64,000 nt of DNA from Gemmatimonadales bacterium (GCA_036265815.1 DATAOI010000022.1:83186-147185), one strand, 5' to 3'; positions 40,910-50,024 are shown, counted from the first letter of the stretch. Notes: generated by a model not told the origin, from the sequence alone. Program-made: numbers and translations.

Positions 40910-41188
40910 GAAACGCCAGGCGTTGAAGGGAGGGGCTGTCGGAGCGAGGGAAAATAGGGCGGGACAACGTGCGAAGGAAGCCGCGCGAGGTGCCAGGCAG
41001 CCATAATCGCCTCGCTGGGCCAGGGCCTGATCTGCCGAATCCACGACTTCCCGCAGATGACCCGTTCCGATCCTCCCGATACCGCCGCGCAACACTTCGT
41101 AAGATAATTAGCCACAATAACTTGACCACGGCCGCCCAGTGGCGGAAATCTTGCTTCTGCAGCGGGCACCGCAACCCGGCCGATACCC
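40910..41188. other. Divergent intergenic spacer, nothing identified with confidence
   Basis: This 279-bp spacer separates glyQS (minus) from the HEAT-like gene (plus). Bases 41101-41130 are markedly AT-richer and contain a TTGACC (41122-41127), but no good -10 lies 16-18 bp away in the plus direction. No tRNA, riboswitch or terminator structure was recognised. It presumably holds the promoters of both genes. Confidence 0.35.
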
Positions 41189-43282
41189 ATGTCCCTGAGC
41201 TCGAGGCACGAGGAACCCAGCTCGCCCTCTCCCGCGCCCGGCTCTCCCCCGCCAGGCGCGCGATCCGTCACGACGCTCTCCCGGGACCTGGCTGATTTCC
41301 TGGTCGAGTTTTCGATCGTGCTTCACAAGCGCGCGATGTACCCGCTCGGCCACCCCCACCTGCAGGAATCCACCGAGCGCTTCGTCAATCGGCTGGAGTC
41401 CTTGCTGGCCCCGCGCGACTCGCTCGCCATCGGCGTGGCCCGCCATCAGCTCATCGTCGCGGGCGTCGCCACCGATCCACGAAATGCCCTGCTGAGTGAC
41501 CTGGCGCGCCGGCTCCACCGGCACCGCATCGCCACGGTGCGCTTCGAGCGCGGCATCGCGCTGCAGGAGATCGACGAGTTGCTGGGCGTACTGGCGGCGG
41601 ATCCGCAGGACGAGCGCGGTCCGTTCGGGCTCCGGCCCGAGGCTGGTTCGTCCTGGTCCCATCTCCGGATCCAGCCGCCCGAGCTCACCCGACTCTTCCT
41701 CCAGGACGAGGACGAGGGGCCGATCGAGGAGCACACCGCGGGCGGTACCCTGTGGCTAGGCTTGGCTCACCTGGCCCTCACCGCCGACGGTGGTGCCGCC
41801 AACGACGCGGAGGACCCACTCCTGGTGGCCCGCGCCATCGACGCGCAGCCCGATCAGGTGGCCTACGACCGCGTGGTCCTCGACTACCTGGGTCAGATCG
41901 CCGACGAGATGTCCGGGCGGCAAGGCGCCTGGGAGCCGCGGGTGCGCGAGCGCGTCTCCCGGCTGGTCACCTCGCTCAAACCCGAGACTCTCCGGCGGGT
42001 GCTCGAGGCCGGCGCCGATGATCGCGAGCGCCGCCGCTTCGCGCTCACGGCCTCCGAAGTGCTCGCGGTCGACGCGGTGATCGAGGTGGTCGAGGCGGCC
42101 GCCACCACGACCGGACAGACCATCTCGCATCAGCTCCTCCGCCTGCTCCACAAGTTTGCCCACCACGCCGAGCAGGGACCCGAGCGGCACCGGGCGGAAG
42201 CGGAGTCGACCTTGCGCCGCAACGTGGCGCAGCTCATCACCGATTGGGATCTGGAGGACCCGAACCCCGGCAACTACACGGCGGTGCTGGACGGGATGGT
42301 GCGCCAGTCGCCGGATGCGTCGCCCGAGGCAGAGGAGCGGCTCGACTGCGAGCCCCAGGTGGTGCTGCAGATCGCGCTGGAGATCGACTGCGACGGTCCC
42401 CGTGTCCGCGGGGCGATCGACGACCTCCTGAGCGACGGGCAGACCGGGGCCGCGATCGAGCTGCTGTGCCGCGCACCCACGCCGTCCGCCCTGGCGGACG
42501 AGCTCTGGCGACTGGTCGCGACGCCGGCCCGGCTCCGGACGGAGCTGTCAGCGGAGCGCATCGACTTCACCCTGGTCGAGGGCCTCGCCAGCCGGCTGGG
42601 CCCCCTGGCCACGGAGCCGCTGTTGGACGTGCTCGAGCGATCGGTCGACCGCGCTGCACGGGCGCGGACCTTACAGCTGCTCCAGGCAATCGGCCACACC
42701 GTCGCGCCCGCCGCGGCCGCGCGGCTCGCCAAGGCACCCTGGTACGTGCAGCGGAACCTGCTCGCGCTGCTGCGGACCCTGCACACCTGGCCCGCCGGAT
42801 TCTCGGCGGTGACCTACGCCCGTGATCCCGAGCCGCGGCTCCGGCGCGAGGCCTACAAGCTTCTCCTGGAGTTTCCCGCCCACCGAACCTCGGCGATCGT
42901 GCACGGGCTGGAGGATGCGAGCCCGGAGATCGTGACCCTGGTGCTTCGGGCGGCAGTTGAGGCCTGCCCGCCGGAAGCGCTTTGCGCCGTGGAGCGATTC
43001 ACCGACGACTGGCGCCGCCCGGGGGAGCTCCGGGCCCTGGCGATCCGGGTGGTGGCTCGGCACAGCGGACCGCGGGCGGTGGAGCGGCTGCTCCAGCTCT
43101 CCGGCGCGCGGCAGCATATCTTCGGCTGGCGCCTGCAATCGAAGTCGCCGGTCATGCTGGCCACCCTGGCCGCGCTGGCGCGCTACTGGGGTGCGCATCC
43201 GCAGGTCCAAAGCATGCTCGCGGTCGCGCGGAAACACCACGATCCCGAGATCCGCGACGCCGCCACGCTGCGCTTCGCATGA
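41189..43282 (+). CDS. HEAT-repeat-like protein sharing an N-terminal module with the next gene
   Basis: A 697-residue soluble protein of unknown function. The first ~30 residues are Pro/Ser-rich. Residues of about 30-170 form a helical-plus-strand module (LYP-GHP-like: RAMYPLGHPHLQESTERF) that also opens the following HD-GYP protein. From about 190 to the end the chain is built of Leu/Ala-rich helical pairs (for example VVLRAAVEACPPEAL and LALLRTLHTWPAG), as in HEAT scaffold proteins. No catalytic residues or membrane segments. The ATG overlaps none; its stop overlaps the next ATG as ATGA, so the proteins are coupled. It is probably a signalling partner or scaffold. Confidence 0.8.
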   Translation: MSLSSRHEEPSSPSPAPGSPPPGARSVTTLSRDLADFLVEFSIVLHKRAMYPLGHPHLQESTERFVNRLESLLAPRDSLAIGVARHQLIVAGVATDPRNALLSDLARRLHRHRIATVRFERGIALQEIDELLGVLAADPQDERGPFGLRPEAGSSWSHLRIQPPELTRLFLQDEDEGPIEEHTAGGTLWLGLAHLALTADGGAANDAEDPLLVARAIDAQPDQVAYDRVVLDYLGQIADEMSGRQGAWEPRVRERVSRLVTSLKPETLRRVLEAGADDRERRRFALTASEVLAVDAVIEVVEAAATTTGQTISHQLLRLLHKFAHHAEQGPERHRAEAESTLRRNVAQLITDWDLEDPNPGNYTAVLDGMVRQSPDASPEAEERLDCEPQVVLQIALEIDCDGPRVRGAIDDLLSDGQTGAAIELLCRAPTPSALADELWRLVATPARLRTELSAERIDFTLVEGLASRLGPLATEPLLDVLERSVDRAARARTLQLLQAIGHTVAPAAAARLAKAPWYVQRNLLALLRTLHTWPAGFSAVTYARDPEPRLRREAYKLLLEFPAHRTSAIVHGLEDASPEIVTLVLRAAVEACPPEALCAVERFTDDWRRPGELRALAIRVVARHSGPRAVERLLQLSGARQHIFGWRLQSKSPVMLATLAALARYWGAHPQVQSMLAVARKHHDPEIRDAATLRFA

Positions 43283-44436
43283 GCGAGCCGGTCCGGTTCC
43301 TCACCGCGCTGTCGCACGCCCTCTCCACCCTCGGTCTGTACGGCGAGGGTCATCCAGCCGTGCGACGCGCCGCTGACGCCGCCTACCGCCAGCTTTCCGA
43401 CGTTCAGCAGGGCCGGCCGTCGCTGGTCTTCACCTTCCTGCCGGAGGAGGTCCTGTTCGGGCGAGATCTGCTGCCCGAGCTCGAGCGCTGGGAGTGGAGC
43501 GCCCGCTTCGCCCAGGGCGGTATCGAGCGGCTGGAAATCACGGGTCCCGTATCGGAGCCGCAGTTCGAGCGCTTCCTGGGTCACGCAGCCGCGGTTCTCG
43601 GTCTTGCCGGCGACCCCCGGGGCGACCTGTGGCAGGACGGTCCGGAAGGGATCCGCTTCGGCCGGATCCGGATCGACGACACCGGCTGCCCGGCCGCCAG
43701 CAGCGAGCCGCTGCCGGTGGCCACGCTCGCCTACTCGCTGCGGGAAGAGCGCGATGCCGTTGGCTGGGTGCACCAGGAGGTCGGCGCGGGCAAGCCGATA
43801 CCGATGCTCGAGGCCTACGGCGTCGTACGGTCGCTCTCCATGGCGATGCACGGCGGCCAGGCCATGGTGATGCCGCTGCTGCAGCTCAAGGAGTTCGATC
43901 AGTACACGACCACCCACTCGATGAACGTGTCGGTGCTCACCATGGCGCTGGGCGAGTTTCTCGGATTGGCGCCGCCGGCGGTGCGGGCGTTCGGACTGGC
44001 GGGACTGCTGCACGACCTGGGCAAGGTGCGGATTCCACGCGAGATCCTGTCCAAGCCGGGGAAGCTGACAGCCGAGGAGCGCGCAGTGGTCGAGGCCCAT
44101 CCGGCGGACGGGGCTCGCATGATTCTCGAGGGCAGCGAGCCGCTCGATCTCGCGGCGGTGGTGGCGTACGAGCATCACCGGGGACATGACGGCAGCGGGT
44201 ATCCGCGGGCGCACTACGAGCGCGAGGTGCACCAGGCGAGCCGGCTGGTTCACGTGTGCGACGTCTACGACGCGCTCCGCACCCGGCGGCCGTATCGCGA
44301 CGCCTGGACATCTGCCGAAGCGCTGGAGTACCTGGGAAAACGCTCGGGGACCGAGTTCGATCCCGCCATGTCGTCGGCGTTCATCGAGATGATGCAACGG
44401 TGGGACGACCGGATCACCCTGGAGGAGATCGCCTAA
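43279..44436 (+). CDS. HD-GYP domain phosphodiesterase-like protein
   Basis: A 385-residue protein. Residues of about 5-150 are the module shared with the upstream HEAT-like protein (LYGEGHPAVRRAADAAYRQL). The C-terminal two-thirds is an HD-GYP domain: LLHDLGK (H245, D246), EAHP (about 273-276), YEHHRGHDGSGYP (298-309 region, GYP present) and HVCDVYDALRTRRPYR. Such domains hydrolyse cyclic-di-GMP or related signals. The GYP motif is intact, so activity is plausible. No receiver or sensor domain is obvious other than the N-terminal module. Coupled to the HEAT gene by ATGA and convergent with ypdA. Confidence 0.92.
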   Translation: MSEPVRFLTALSHALSTLGLYGEGHPAVRRAADAAYRQLSDVQQGRPSLVFTFLPEEVLFGRDLLPELERWEWSARFAQGGIERLEITGPVSEPQFERFLGHAAAVLGLAGDPRGDLWQDGPEGIRFGRIRIDDTGCPAASSEPLPVATLAYSLREERDAVGWVHQEVGAGKPIPMLEAYGVVRSLSMAMHGGQAMVMPLLQLKEFDQYTTTHSMNVSVLTMALGEFLGLAPPAVRAFGLAGLLHDLGKVRIPREILSKPGKLTAEERAVVEAHPADGARMILEGSEPLDLAAVVAYEHHRGHDGSGYPRAHYEREVHQASRLVHVCDVYDALRTRRPYRDAWTSAEALEYLGKRSGTEFDPAMSSAFIEMMQRWDDRITLEEIA

Positions 44437-45458
44437 CCCGCCGCCTTCCGCCCGGCACGGACCTTGGCCGCCCGCTGTCGCGCCAGGATGTGGCTGACGA
44501 TGAGATCGCCATGCCCGCGGGAGTTCTCGATGAAGAGACGGTTCGCATCGTTCCCGCTCGCGATCACCCCCGCCAGATAGCAGCCTTCCACCGGTGTCGC
44601 CATCGAGTCGCTGTGGTGCGCGGCGATCCCAGTCTCGGGATCGACCGGCACGCCGAGCCGGCGGACCAGGGAGGTATCGGCGTGATAGCCGGTCATGGCG
44701 AGGACCGCGTCGGCCGGGAGCCGCTCCATCTCGCCGGTCGCTTCGGAGACGAGCTCCACGTCCACCGGAGTGATCGCCCGGATCCGGGACCGCCAGCGCA
44801 CTCCGATGCTCCCTTCCTTCACCCGGTTCACGATGTCGGGCAGCACCCACGCCTTGACCGTGCGGTCGAAGCCCTCGCCGAAGTGGACCAGTGTCACCGT
44901 CGCACCCGCCCGCCAGCATTCCAGCGCCGCATCCACGCTGCTGTTCCCCGCCCCAATCACCACCACTCGCCGGTGCCAGTAGGGATGTCCCTCGATGAAG
45001 TAGTGGGAGACGTGGGGCAGCTCCTCGCCCGGGATGCGGAGGAAGTTGGGGTTGTCGTAGTACCCGGTGGCGAACACCACCGCGTCCGTACGGTAGGAGA
45101 CCCGGTCGTGGGGCCGGCGCACGTCGACCCGGAACCCGCCCTCGGGCTCCCGCGCCACGTCCACCACTTCCTCTCCCGGGCGGATATCGAGCCCGAAGTG
45201 CTCCGCGACTCGTCGGTAGTACAGCAGCCCATCGTGCCGAGTCGGCTTCTCGTGGCTGGCGATGAAGGGGATGCCACCGATCTCGATTCGCTCCGGCGTG
45301 GAGAAGAAGGTCATACTCAGCGGATAGCGCTCGATGGTCGAGACGATGGTGCGCCGGTCGAGCAGCACGCAGGACAGGTCCGCCTGCTTGGCGGCGATGC
45401 CCACCACCAGGCCGATGGGCCCGGCGCCGATGACCAGAAGCTCGGTCGGCTCGCTCAT
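44433..45458 (-). CDS. ypdA: YpdA-type flavin reductase (bacilliredoxin/bacillithiol disulfide reductase-like)
   Basis: A 341-residue two-dinucleotide-binding flavoprotein. The FAD site is ELLVIGAGPIGLVVG at the N-terminus; the NAD(P)H site is VVVIGAGNSSVDAAL. The family sequence YPLSMTFFSTPERIEIGGIPF near residue 45 is split here: TFFSTPERIEIGG. YpdA reduces oxidised bacillithiol or related thiols, without the usual redox cysteine pair, as seen here. It starts at the ATG 45458 overlapping the purA stop as ATGA and ends 3 bp into the end of the HD-GYP gene on the other strand. Reading it as bacillithiol-related is an inference. Confidence 0.87.
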   Translation of the reverse strand: MSEPTELLVIGAGPIGLVVGIAAKQADLSCVLLDRRTIVSTIERYPLSMTFFSTPERIEIGGIPFIASHEKPTRHDGLLYYRRVAEHFGLDIRPGEEVVDVAREPEGGFRVDVRRPHDRVSYRTDAVVFATGYYDNPNFLRIPGEELPHVSHYFIEGHPYWHRRVVVIGAGNSSVDAALECWRAGATVTLVHFGEGFDRTVKAWVLPDIVNRVKEGSIGVRWRSRIRAITPVDVELVSEATGEMERLPADAVLAMTGYHADTSLVRRLGVPVDPETGIAAHHSDSMATPVEGCYLAGVIASGNDANRLFIENSRGHGDLIVSHILARQRAAKVRAGRKAAG

Positions 45459-46735
45459 ACCTCGATGATCTGATCGCGGCGGGTGCCGACGCTCACGTAC
45501 CGCACCGGCACGTCGATGAGCGCCTGCAGCCGGTCCAGATACGCCCGTGCCGCCGTGGGCAGGTCGGCCAGACGCCGCGCGTCTCCGGTGGGCCGCTGCC
45601 AGCCGGGCTGTACCTCGTAGACCGGCTGCACTCGCCCGAGCGCGTCCACCTCCGCCGGCATCTCTCCGCAACTCGCCCCGTCTAGCCGGTACGCGCTGCA
45701 GATCGGGACCTCGGCGAAGGAATCCAAGACATCCAGCTTGGTGACGGCGAGCCCGGTCAACCCGTTCACCCGTGCGGCGTAGCGCACCACCGTGGCGTCA
45801 AACCAGCCGCACCGGCGGGGCCGCCCGGTGACTGCACCGAACTCGCCGCCCAGCTCCCGCAGCCGCTCGCCGAACGGCGCCTCGGCCTCGGTGGGCAGCG
45901 GGCCATTTCCCACTCGTGTGGTGTACGCCTTGACCACCCCAAGCACGCCGTCGATCGCGGTGGGTCCGATCCCGGCGCCCACGGCCGCCCCTCCGGCGGT
46001 AGTGTTGGAGGAGGTGACGAAGGGGTAGGTGCCGTGGTCGACGTCGAGCAGCGCGCCCTGGGCGCCTTCGAGCAGCACCCGGCGACCGGCGCGGACCGCG
46101 CGATGGACCACCAGGCCGGTGTCGGCGGCGAGCGGGAGTAGTCGAGGCGCCAGCCGCTCGAGCAGCGCGACGTGCTGGTCGAGTGAGGCGCGCTCGCCGC
46201 TCCCCATCATCTCCAGCAGGCGGTTGGCCCGGCCGACCCGGTCCGCCAGCATGGTGCGCGCGCATTCCAGCCGGCGCAGGTCGGTGACTCGGATGCCCCG
46301 CCGCCCGTACTTGTCCTCGTACGCCGGGCCGATGCCGCGGCCGGTGGTCCCCAGCTTCTGGCTCTTCTCGCTCGCCGCATCCAGCAGCTTGTGGTAGGGC
46401 AGCACCAGGTGGGCCCGGTCCGAGATGAAAAAGCGGCCGTTGGTGTCGATTCCTCTCGCCGCCAGCTGGTCCAGCTCGCCGAACAGGGTCTCGGGATCGA
46501 GCACTACTCCGTTGCCGACGATGCAGGAGACGCCCGGATGGAGGATGCCGGAAGGGATTTGCCGAAGGATGAATTGGGAATCGCCGATGACCACCGTGTG
46601 TCCGGCGTTGGCCCCTCCCTGGTAGCGCACCACCAGCTCGGCCCGCTCGGCCAGGACGTCGACCAGCTTGCCCTTGCCTTCGTCGCCCCACTGGGCACCG
46701 ACGACCACCACGCAGGTGGTCTTCGCGTCGAACAT
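45455..46735 (-). CDS. purA: Adenylosuccinate synthetase PurA
   Basis: Joins IMP and aspartate using GTP in the first committed step to AMP. The N-terminal P-loop-like GAQWGDEGKGK, the IMP-binding GTTGRGIGPAYEDK, the GAQGALLDVDHGTYPFVT loop and VGNGPLPTE are all present in a 426-residue chain of normal length. The ATG at 46735 is preceded by GGGAGA at 6 nt. A strong minus-strand stem-loop with a U-run ends 26 nt before this ATG, so transcription into purA passes through or is set by that element. It is coupled to ypdA by ATGA. Confidence 0.96.
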   Translation of the reverse strand: MFDAKTTCVVVVGAQWGDEGKGKLVDVLAERAELVVRYQGGANAGHTVVIGDSQFILRQIPSGILHPGVSCIVGNGVVLDPETLFGELDQLAARGIDTNGRFFISDRAHLVLPYHKLLDAASEKSQKLGTTGRGIGPAYEDKYGRRGIRVTDLRRLECARTMLADRVGRANRLLEMMGSGERASLDQHVALLERLAPRLLPLAADTGLVVHRAVRAGRRVLLEGAQGALLDVDHGTYPFVTSSNTTAGGAAVGAGIGPTAIDGVLGVVKAYTTRVGNGPLPTEAEAPFGERLRELGGEFGAVTGRPRRCGWFDATVVRYAARVNGLTGLAVTKLDVLDSFAEVPICSAYRLDGASCGEMPAEVDALGRVQPVYEVQPGWQRPTGDARRLADLPTAARAYLDRLQALIDVPVRYVSVGTRRDQIIEV

Positions 46736-46760
46736 GCGGTGTCTCCCGGTCGACCAATGA

Positions 46761-46782
46761 AAAGAGCCCCTCGCGGGGCTCC
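46761..46782 (-). terminator. Terminator or attenuator between the M28 peptidase gene and purA
   Basis: On the minus strand GAGCCCC, loop GCGA and GGGGCTC form a 7-bp stem followed by UUUU. It lies 40 bp after the M28 gene stop and only 26 nt before the purA ATG. That leaves no room for a normal promoter plus ribosome-binding site downstream, so it either partially terminates upstream transcription or acts in the purA leader. Confidence 0.7.
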
Positions 46783-46821
46783 AGCATCCTCGGCGAAACC
46801 TATGCGCTGGAGAGGCAAACG

Positions 46822-47901
46822 TCAATTCGAGCCGAGCGCCCGGCCGATCCGCTCCGCGGCAGCGAGTGAGAGGTCCTCGGGCGTGTCCCGTGACGTGTGA
46901 ATTCTCTGGAGGGTACGCCAGGTGAGCCGCCCGACCGTCAGTGCCGGCACGCCGGTCCGGGCCAGTGGCAGGCTGTCCACCAGAATTCCGAGCGGCAGGC
47001 GACGGCGCCGGGCATGGAGCCCGGCGGCCGCGAGGCGGGTGGCCTCCGTCTCGGCCAGTGCATCCCCCCGCGCGTCGTGGCTCACCAGGTAGAGCTGGCC
47101 CTCCTGGTCGATGGTGTCCAGGTTGATGACCGCTGACCCGCGCAGTCGATCGGAGGAGAGCCGGGCGAATACCCGGGCGCCGACCAGCCCGAACTCTTCC
47201 GCGCCGGTGATGAGCACGCCGCTTGTCGGGTCCGTCGAAGCCTCGGCGGCCGCCAGGGCCGCGAAGACGCCGCTTCCGTTATCCCGGGCGCCGCGCGAAG
47301 TCCCGCGGAGTCGTCCTCCGCCCGCCAAGGCGCCCGCCACCAGCGCCAGCAGCGCGCCCGCCGCCACCAGAGGCAGCGGCTCGGAGTGGCGGAGTCGGAG
47401 CGCCGCCAGCATGCTCAGTACGGCCACGGCCGCGCCGATCACCCAGACCGCCACCAGGCGGCCCGCCATGGAATGCCCCTGCGCCTTGGTGTCGAGATGG
47501 GCCACGATCCAGCGCCGGATGGGGACGTCGCCGCGGGTGGCGATGAGGTTGGCGTCGTCCCGGAGCACCGCGCCCAGGGTGATCCAGCCGGCGCCGATCC
47601 CAAACGAGAGCAGGGCCAGGCTGGCGAGGCCGCTCACCCAGAGGAGAAGGGCTCCCCACCGGGGAGCGCCTGGCAGACAGAGGAGCGGCAGCAGCAGCAG
47701 CGCCAGTCCGCCGAGCCCCGCGCCGAAGACGGGCAGAGCGTTGAGGCTGGACGGCGCGAAGGTGAATGGCTGGACCGAGACCCGATAGCCGAGCCCGGTG
47801 AGGTGGGTGGTGACCGCCTCCCGTGCCTGCAGTCCGGCCGCGGTGCCCGCCTCGCGAGGAAGACTCAGCACCAAAGCCATGGTCTGCTCCAGGCTCGGCA
47901 T
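46822..47901 (-). CDS. Membrane-embedded M28-family zinc peptidase
   Basis: A 359-residue peptidase of the M28 aminopeptidase type with membrane segments inserted into the fold, at about residues 57-78, 82-112, 148-170 and 177-195. The metal ligands are visible: H135 and D137 (VAHLDTK), D207 (GARDNGSG), E235/E236 (GAEEFG), with a likely fourth at H335 (RIHTSRDTPEDL). It should cleave peptide or amino-acid derivatives near the membrane. The ATG at 47901 follows the PilT-like gene by 11 bp. Length beyond a normal M28 domain is explained by the helices. Substrate unknown. Confidence 0.85.
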   Translation of the reverse strand: MPSLEQTMALVLSLPREAGTAAGLQAREAVTTHLTGLGYRVSVQPFTFAPSSLNALPVFGAGLGGLALLLLPLLCLPGAPRWGALLLWVSGLASLALLSFGIGAGWITLGAVLRDDANLIATRGDVPIRRWIVAHLDTKAQGHSMAGRLVAVWVIGAAVAVLSMLAALRLRHSEPLPLVAAGALLALVAGALAGGGRLRGTSRGARDNGSGVFAALAAAEASTDPTSGVLITGAEEFGLVGARVFARLSSDRLRGSAVINLDTIDQEGQLYLVSHDARGDALAETEATRLAAAGLHARRRRLPLGILVDSLPLARTGVPALTVGRLTWRTLQRIHTSRDTPEDLSLAAAERIGRALGSN

Positions 47902-47912
47902 GGGCGGGTGGA

Positions 47913-49001
47913 TCAGCCGGACGCCTGCTTCGAGCCTTTCTTGCCAGACCCGCCGCCGGTCCCGGGCAGGCCGGCGAGGGCCACCGCCGCCTTGGAGGTC
48001 TCCTGGCTGATGAGGCCGGCCTCGACCAGCTCCGCGAGATGCTGCTCGTAGGTCTGGGTCCCGAACTGCTTCTTGCCGTCGGCCATGTGGCGCCGGAGCT
48101 CGGTCGTGCGGGAGGGATAGGTCAGGCACTCCCGAACCGCGGGGGTGGTGATCAGCACCTCGACCGCCGCGACCCGGCCCTCCTTCCCCTTCTGGGGCAG
48201 GAGCTGCTGGGAGATCACCGCGCGCAACGATTCGGAGAACCGCATGCGGCCGATCTCCCGCTCCTCGGCCGGCAGCGTGGCATGCACGCGCTCGATGGTG
48301 GTGACGACATCGGGCGTCGGCAGGGACGCGATGACCAGATGGCCCCGCTCCGCCGCCTTGACCGCCGTATCGATGGTCTCCGCGTCCGCCATCTCGCCGA
48401 GGACCACCACATCGGGGTCCTGCCGGAGCGCCGCACGGAGCCCGACGGCCAGGCTGTCGGTGTCGACGCCGACCTCACGCTGGGTGATCGAGCAGCTCAG
48501 ATCGCGGTGCAGGAACTCGATCGGATTCTCGATGGTGATCACGTGCTTGTGCATGGTGCTGTTGATGTGATGCATGATGGCGGCCACCGTCGAGGTCTTT
48601 CCGCTGCCGCTCACGCCGGTGACCAGCACCAGTCCCCGCTCCGAGTCGGCCACGGTCTTGAGCACCTCGGGCAGCCGGAGCGACTCGATGGTGGGCACGG
48701 CGAAGGGGATGACCCGCATCACGATCATGAACGAGGAGCGCTGGCGCAGCACGTTGACCCGGAACCGCCCGACGCCGGGCATGCCCCAGGAACAATCGAA
48801 GTCGCGCAGGCGATCGAGCTGGGCCCGGTCGTGGTCGGTGCTGATCAGCTTGAGGGCGATCGCCTTGGTCTGGTCCGGCGTCAGGCGCTGCTTGGTGAGC
48901 GGCACCAGCTTGCCGTTGATCCGCGCACGGAAGACGTCCCCGGCTTTGATGTGCAGGTCGGACGCGCCGCGCTCGACTGCCGCCTTGATGATCTTTTCCA
49001 T
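47913..49001 (-). CDS. pilT: PilT-like secretion/retraction ATPase with altered His box
   Basis: A hexameric AAA-like ATPase of the type IV pilus retraction or secretion group, 362 residues. It has the N-terminal PAS-like domain, Walker A GVSGSGKTST (129-138), Asp box (ITIENPIEF, E158) and Walker B (VVVLGEMADAETID). Two expected features differ: the Walker-B-linked GEMRD is GEMAD (A205), and the His box HLVFGTLHT is HLVIASLPT with Pro at 228 instead of His. The ending is a Gly/Ser/Lys-rich tail. No pilB, pilC or pilin genes are here. It lies 9 bp after trpS and 11 bp before the M28 gene. Confidence 0.88.
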   Translation of the reverse strand: MEKIIKAAVERGASDLHIKAGDVFRARINGKLVPLTKQRLTPDQTKAIALKLISTDHDRAQLDRLRDFDCSWGMPGVGRFRVNVLRQRSSFMIVMRVIPFAVPTIESLRLPEVLKTVADSERGLVLVTGVSGSGKTSTVAAIMHHINSTMHKHVITIENPIEFLHRDLSCSITQREVGVDTDSLAVGLRAALRQDPDVVVLGEMADAETIDTAVKAAERGHLVIASLPTPDVVTTIERVHATLPAEEREIGRMRFSESLRAVISQQLLPQKGKEGRVAAVEVLITTPAVRECLTYPSRTTELRRHMADGKKQFGTQTYEQHLAELVEAGLISQETSKAAVALAGLPGTGGGSGKKGSKQASG

Positions 49002-49010
49002 GGGACGCCG

Positions 49011-50024
49011 TCAGGTCGAAAAGTGAGAGGTCCGGCAGTCGGCCGGCAGGAACCCCATCCGCTCGCGCACTTCCCGCATGGTCTCCGCGGCGATGCGCCG
49101 GGCGGCCGCCGCGCCGTCGCCCAGGATCTGGTCCACCCGTTCGGGCTGGGCCTGCAGCTCCAGCGCACGCTCCCGGATAGGCGCGAGGGTGCGGATCATG
49201 TTGTCGGCCAGGACCCGCTTGCAGTCGAGGCAGCCCCACTTGGCGCCCCGGCAGTTCTCCGCCACCAGCGCCACCGTCTCGGGCGGCGAGAAGTACTGGT
49301 GCAGGTGGTAGATGTTGCAGACCTCGGGAGTGCCCGGGTCCCGCTTCGTCACCCGCGCTGGGTCGGTCTTGGCGGGCCGGAGCTTGGCCCAGATCTCCTC
49401 CGGCGTGTCGAGCAGGCCGATGGTGTTCCCCAGGCTCTTCGACATCTTGGCCTGGCCGTCCAGCCCGACGATCCGCTTGGCCTCGGTGAGGAGCGGCTTG
49501 GGCTCGGGAAAATACTCCTCGCCCCCACCGAACTCCGCGTTCCACTTGCGGGCGATCTCCCGGGTCAGCTCCAGGTGCTGGGTCTGGTCGTCGCCTACCG
49601 GGACCAGGTCCGCGCGGTAGAGCAGGATATCCGCCGCCATGAGGATGGGATAGTTCAACACGCCGGCCGGGACACTTTCGAAGCGCTGAGCCTTATCTTT
49701 GAACTGCGTCATCCGCTCGAGCTCGCCGACCGGCGTGATGGTATTGAGCAGCCACTGCAGCTCCGAATGCTCCGGCACGTGGGACTGGACGAACAGGATG
49801 ACCCGGGCGGGATCGATCCCCGACGCCAGCAGGCCGACGGCCATGTCGCGCGTTCGCTGGACCAGTGTGGCTCGATCGTACTTTCCGGTGATCGCGTGCA
49901 GGTCTACGACGCAGTAGATGCAGTCGTAGCTGAGCTGGAGGGTCACCCAATTCTGGACCGCGCCGAGCCAGTTGCCGATATGCAGCTCGCCGGACGGTTG
50001 AATCCCCGAGAATATCCGTGGCAT
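49011..50024 (-). CDS. trpS: Tryptophanyl-tRNA synthetase TrpS
   Basis: A class I synthetase charging tRNA-Trp. The HIGH-type motif is HIGN (GELHIGNWLGAV) near the N-terminus and KMSKS is present (AKMSKSLGNT). The 337-residue length is normal. A GTG at 50027 and the ATG at 50024 are both possible; a TTGCTG-17-TAACTT promoter ends 5 nt before the ATG, which favours a leaderless start at or near it. pilT-like and M28 genes follow with 9- and 11-bp gaps in the same operon. The start region is only 38 bp from the divergent inositol monophosphatase gene. Confidence 0.96.
   Translation of the reverse strand: MPRIFSGIQPSGELHIGNWLGAVQNWVTLQLSYDCIYCVVDLHAITGKYDRATLVQRTRDMAVGLLASGIDPARVILFVQSHVPEHSELQWLLNTITPVGELERMTQFKDKAQRFESVPAGVLNYPILMAADILLYRADLVPVGDDQTQHLELTREIARKWNAEFGGGEEYFPEPKPLLTEAKRIVGLDGQAKMSKSLGNTIGLLDTPEEIWAKLRPAKTDPARVTKRDPGTPEVCNIYHLHQYFSPPETVALVAENCRGAKWGCLDCKRVLADNMIRTLAPIRERALELQAQPERVDQILGDGAAAARRIAAETMREVRERMGFLPADCRTSHFST

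Noticed and set aside
40910..41188. T-box leader for glyQS
   Set aside because: No T-box sequence or specifier hairpin was recognised; T-boxes are rare outside Firmicutes.
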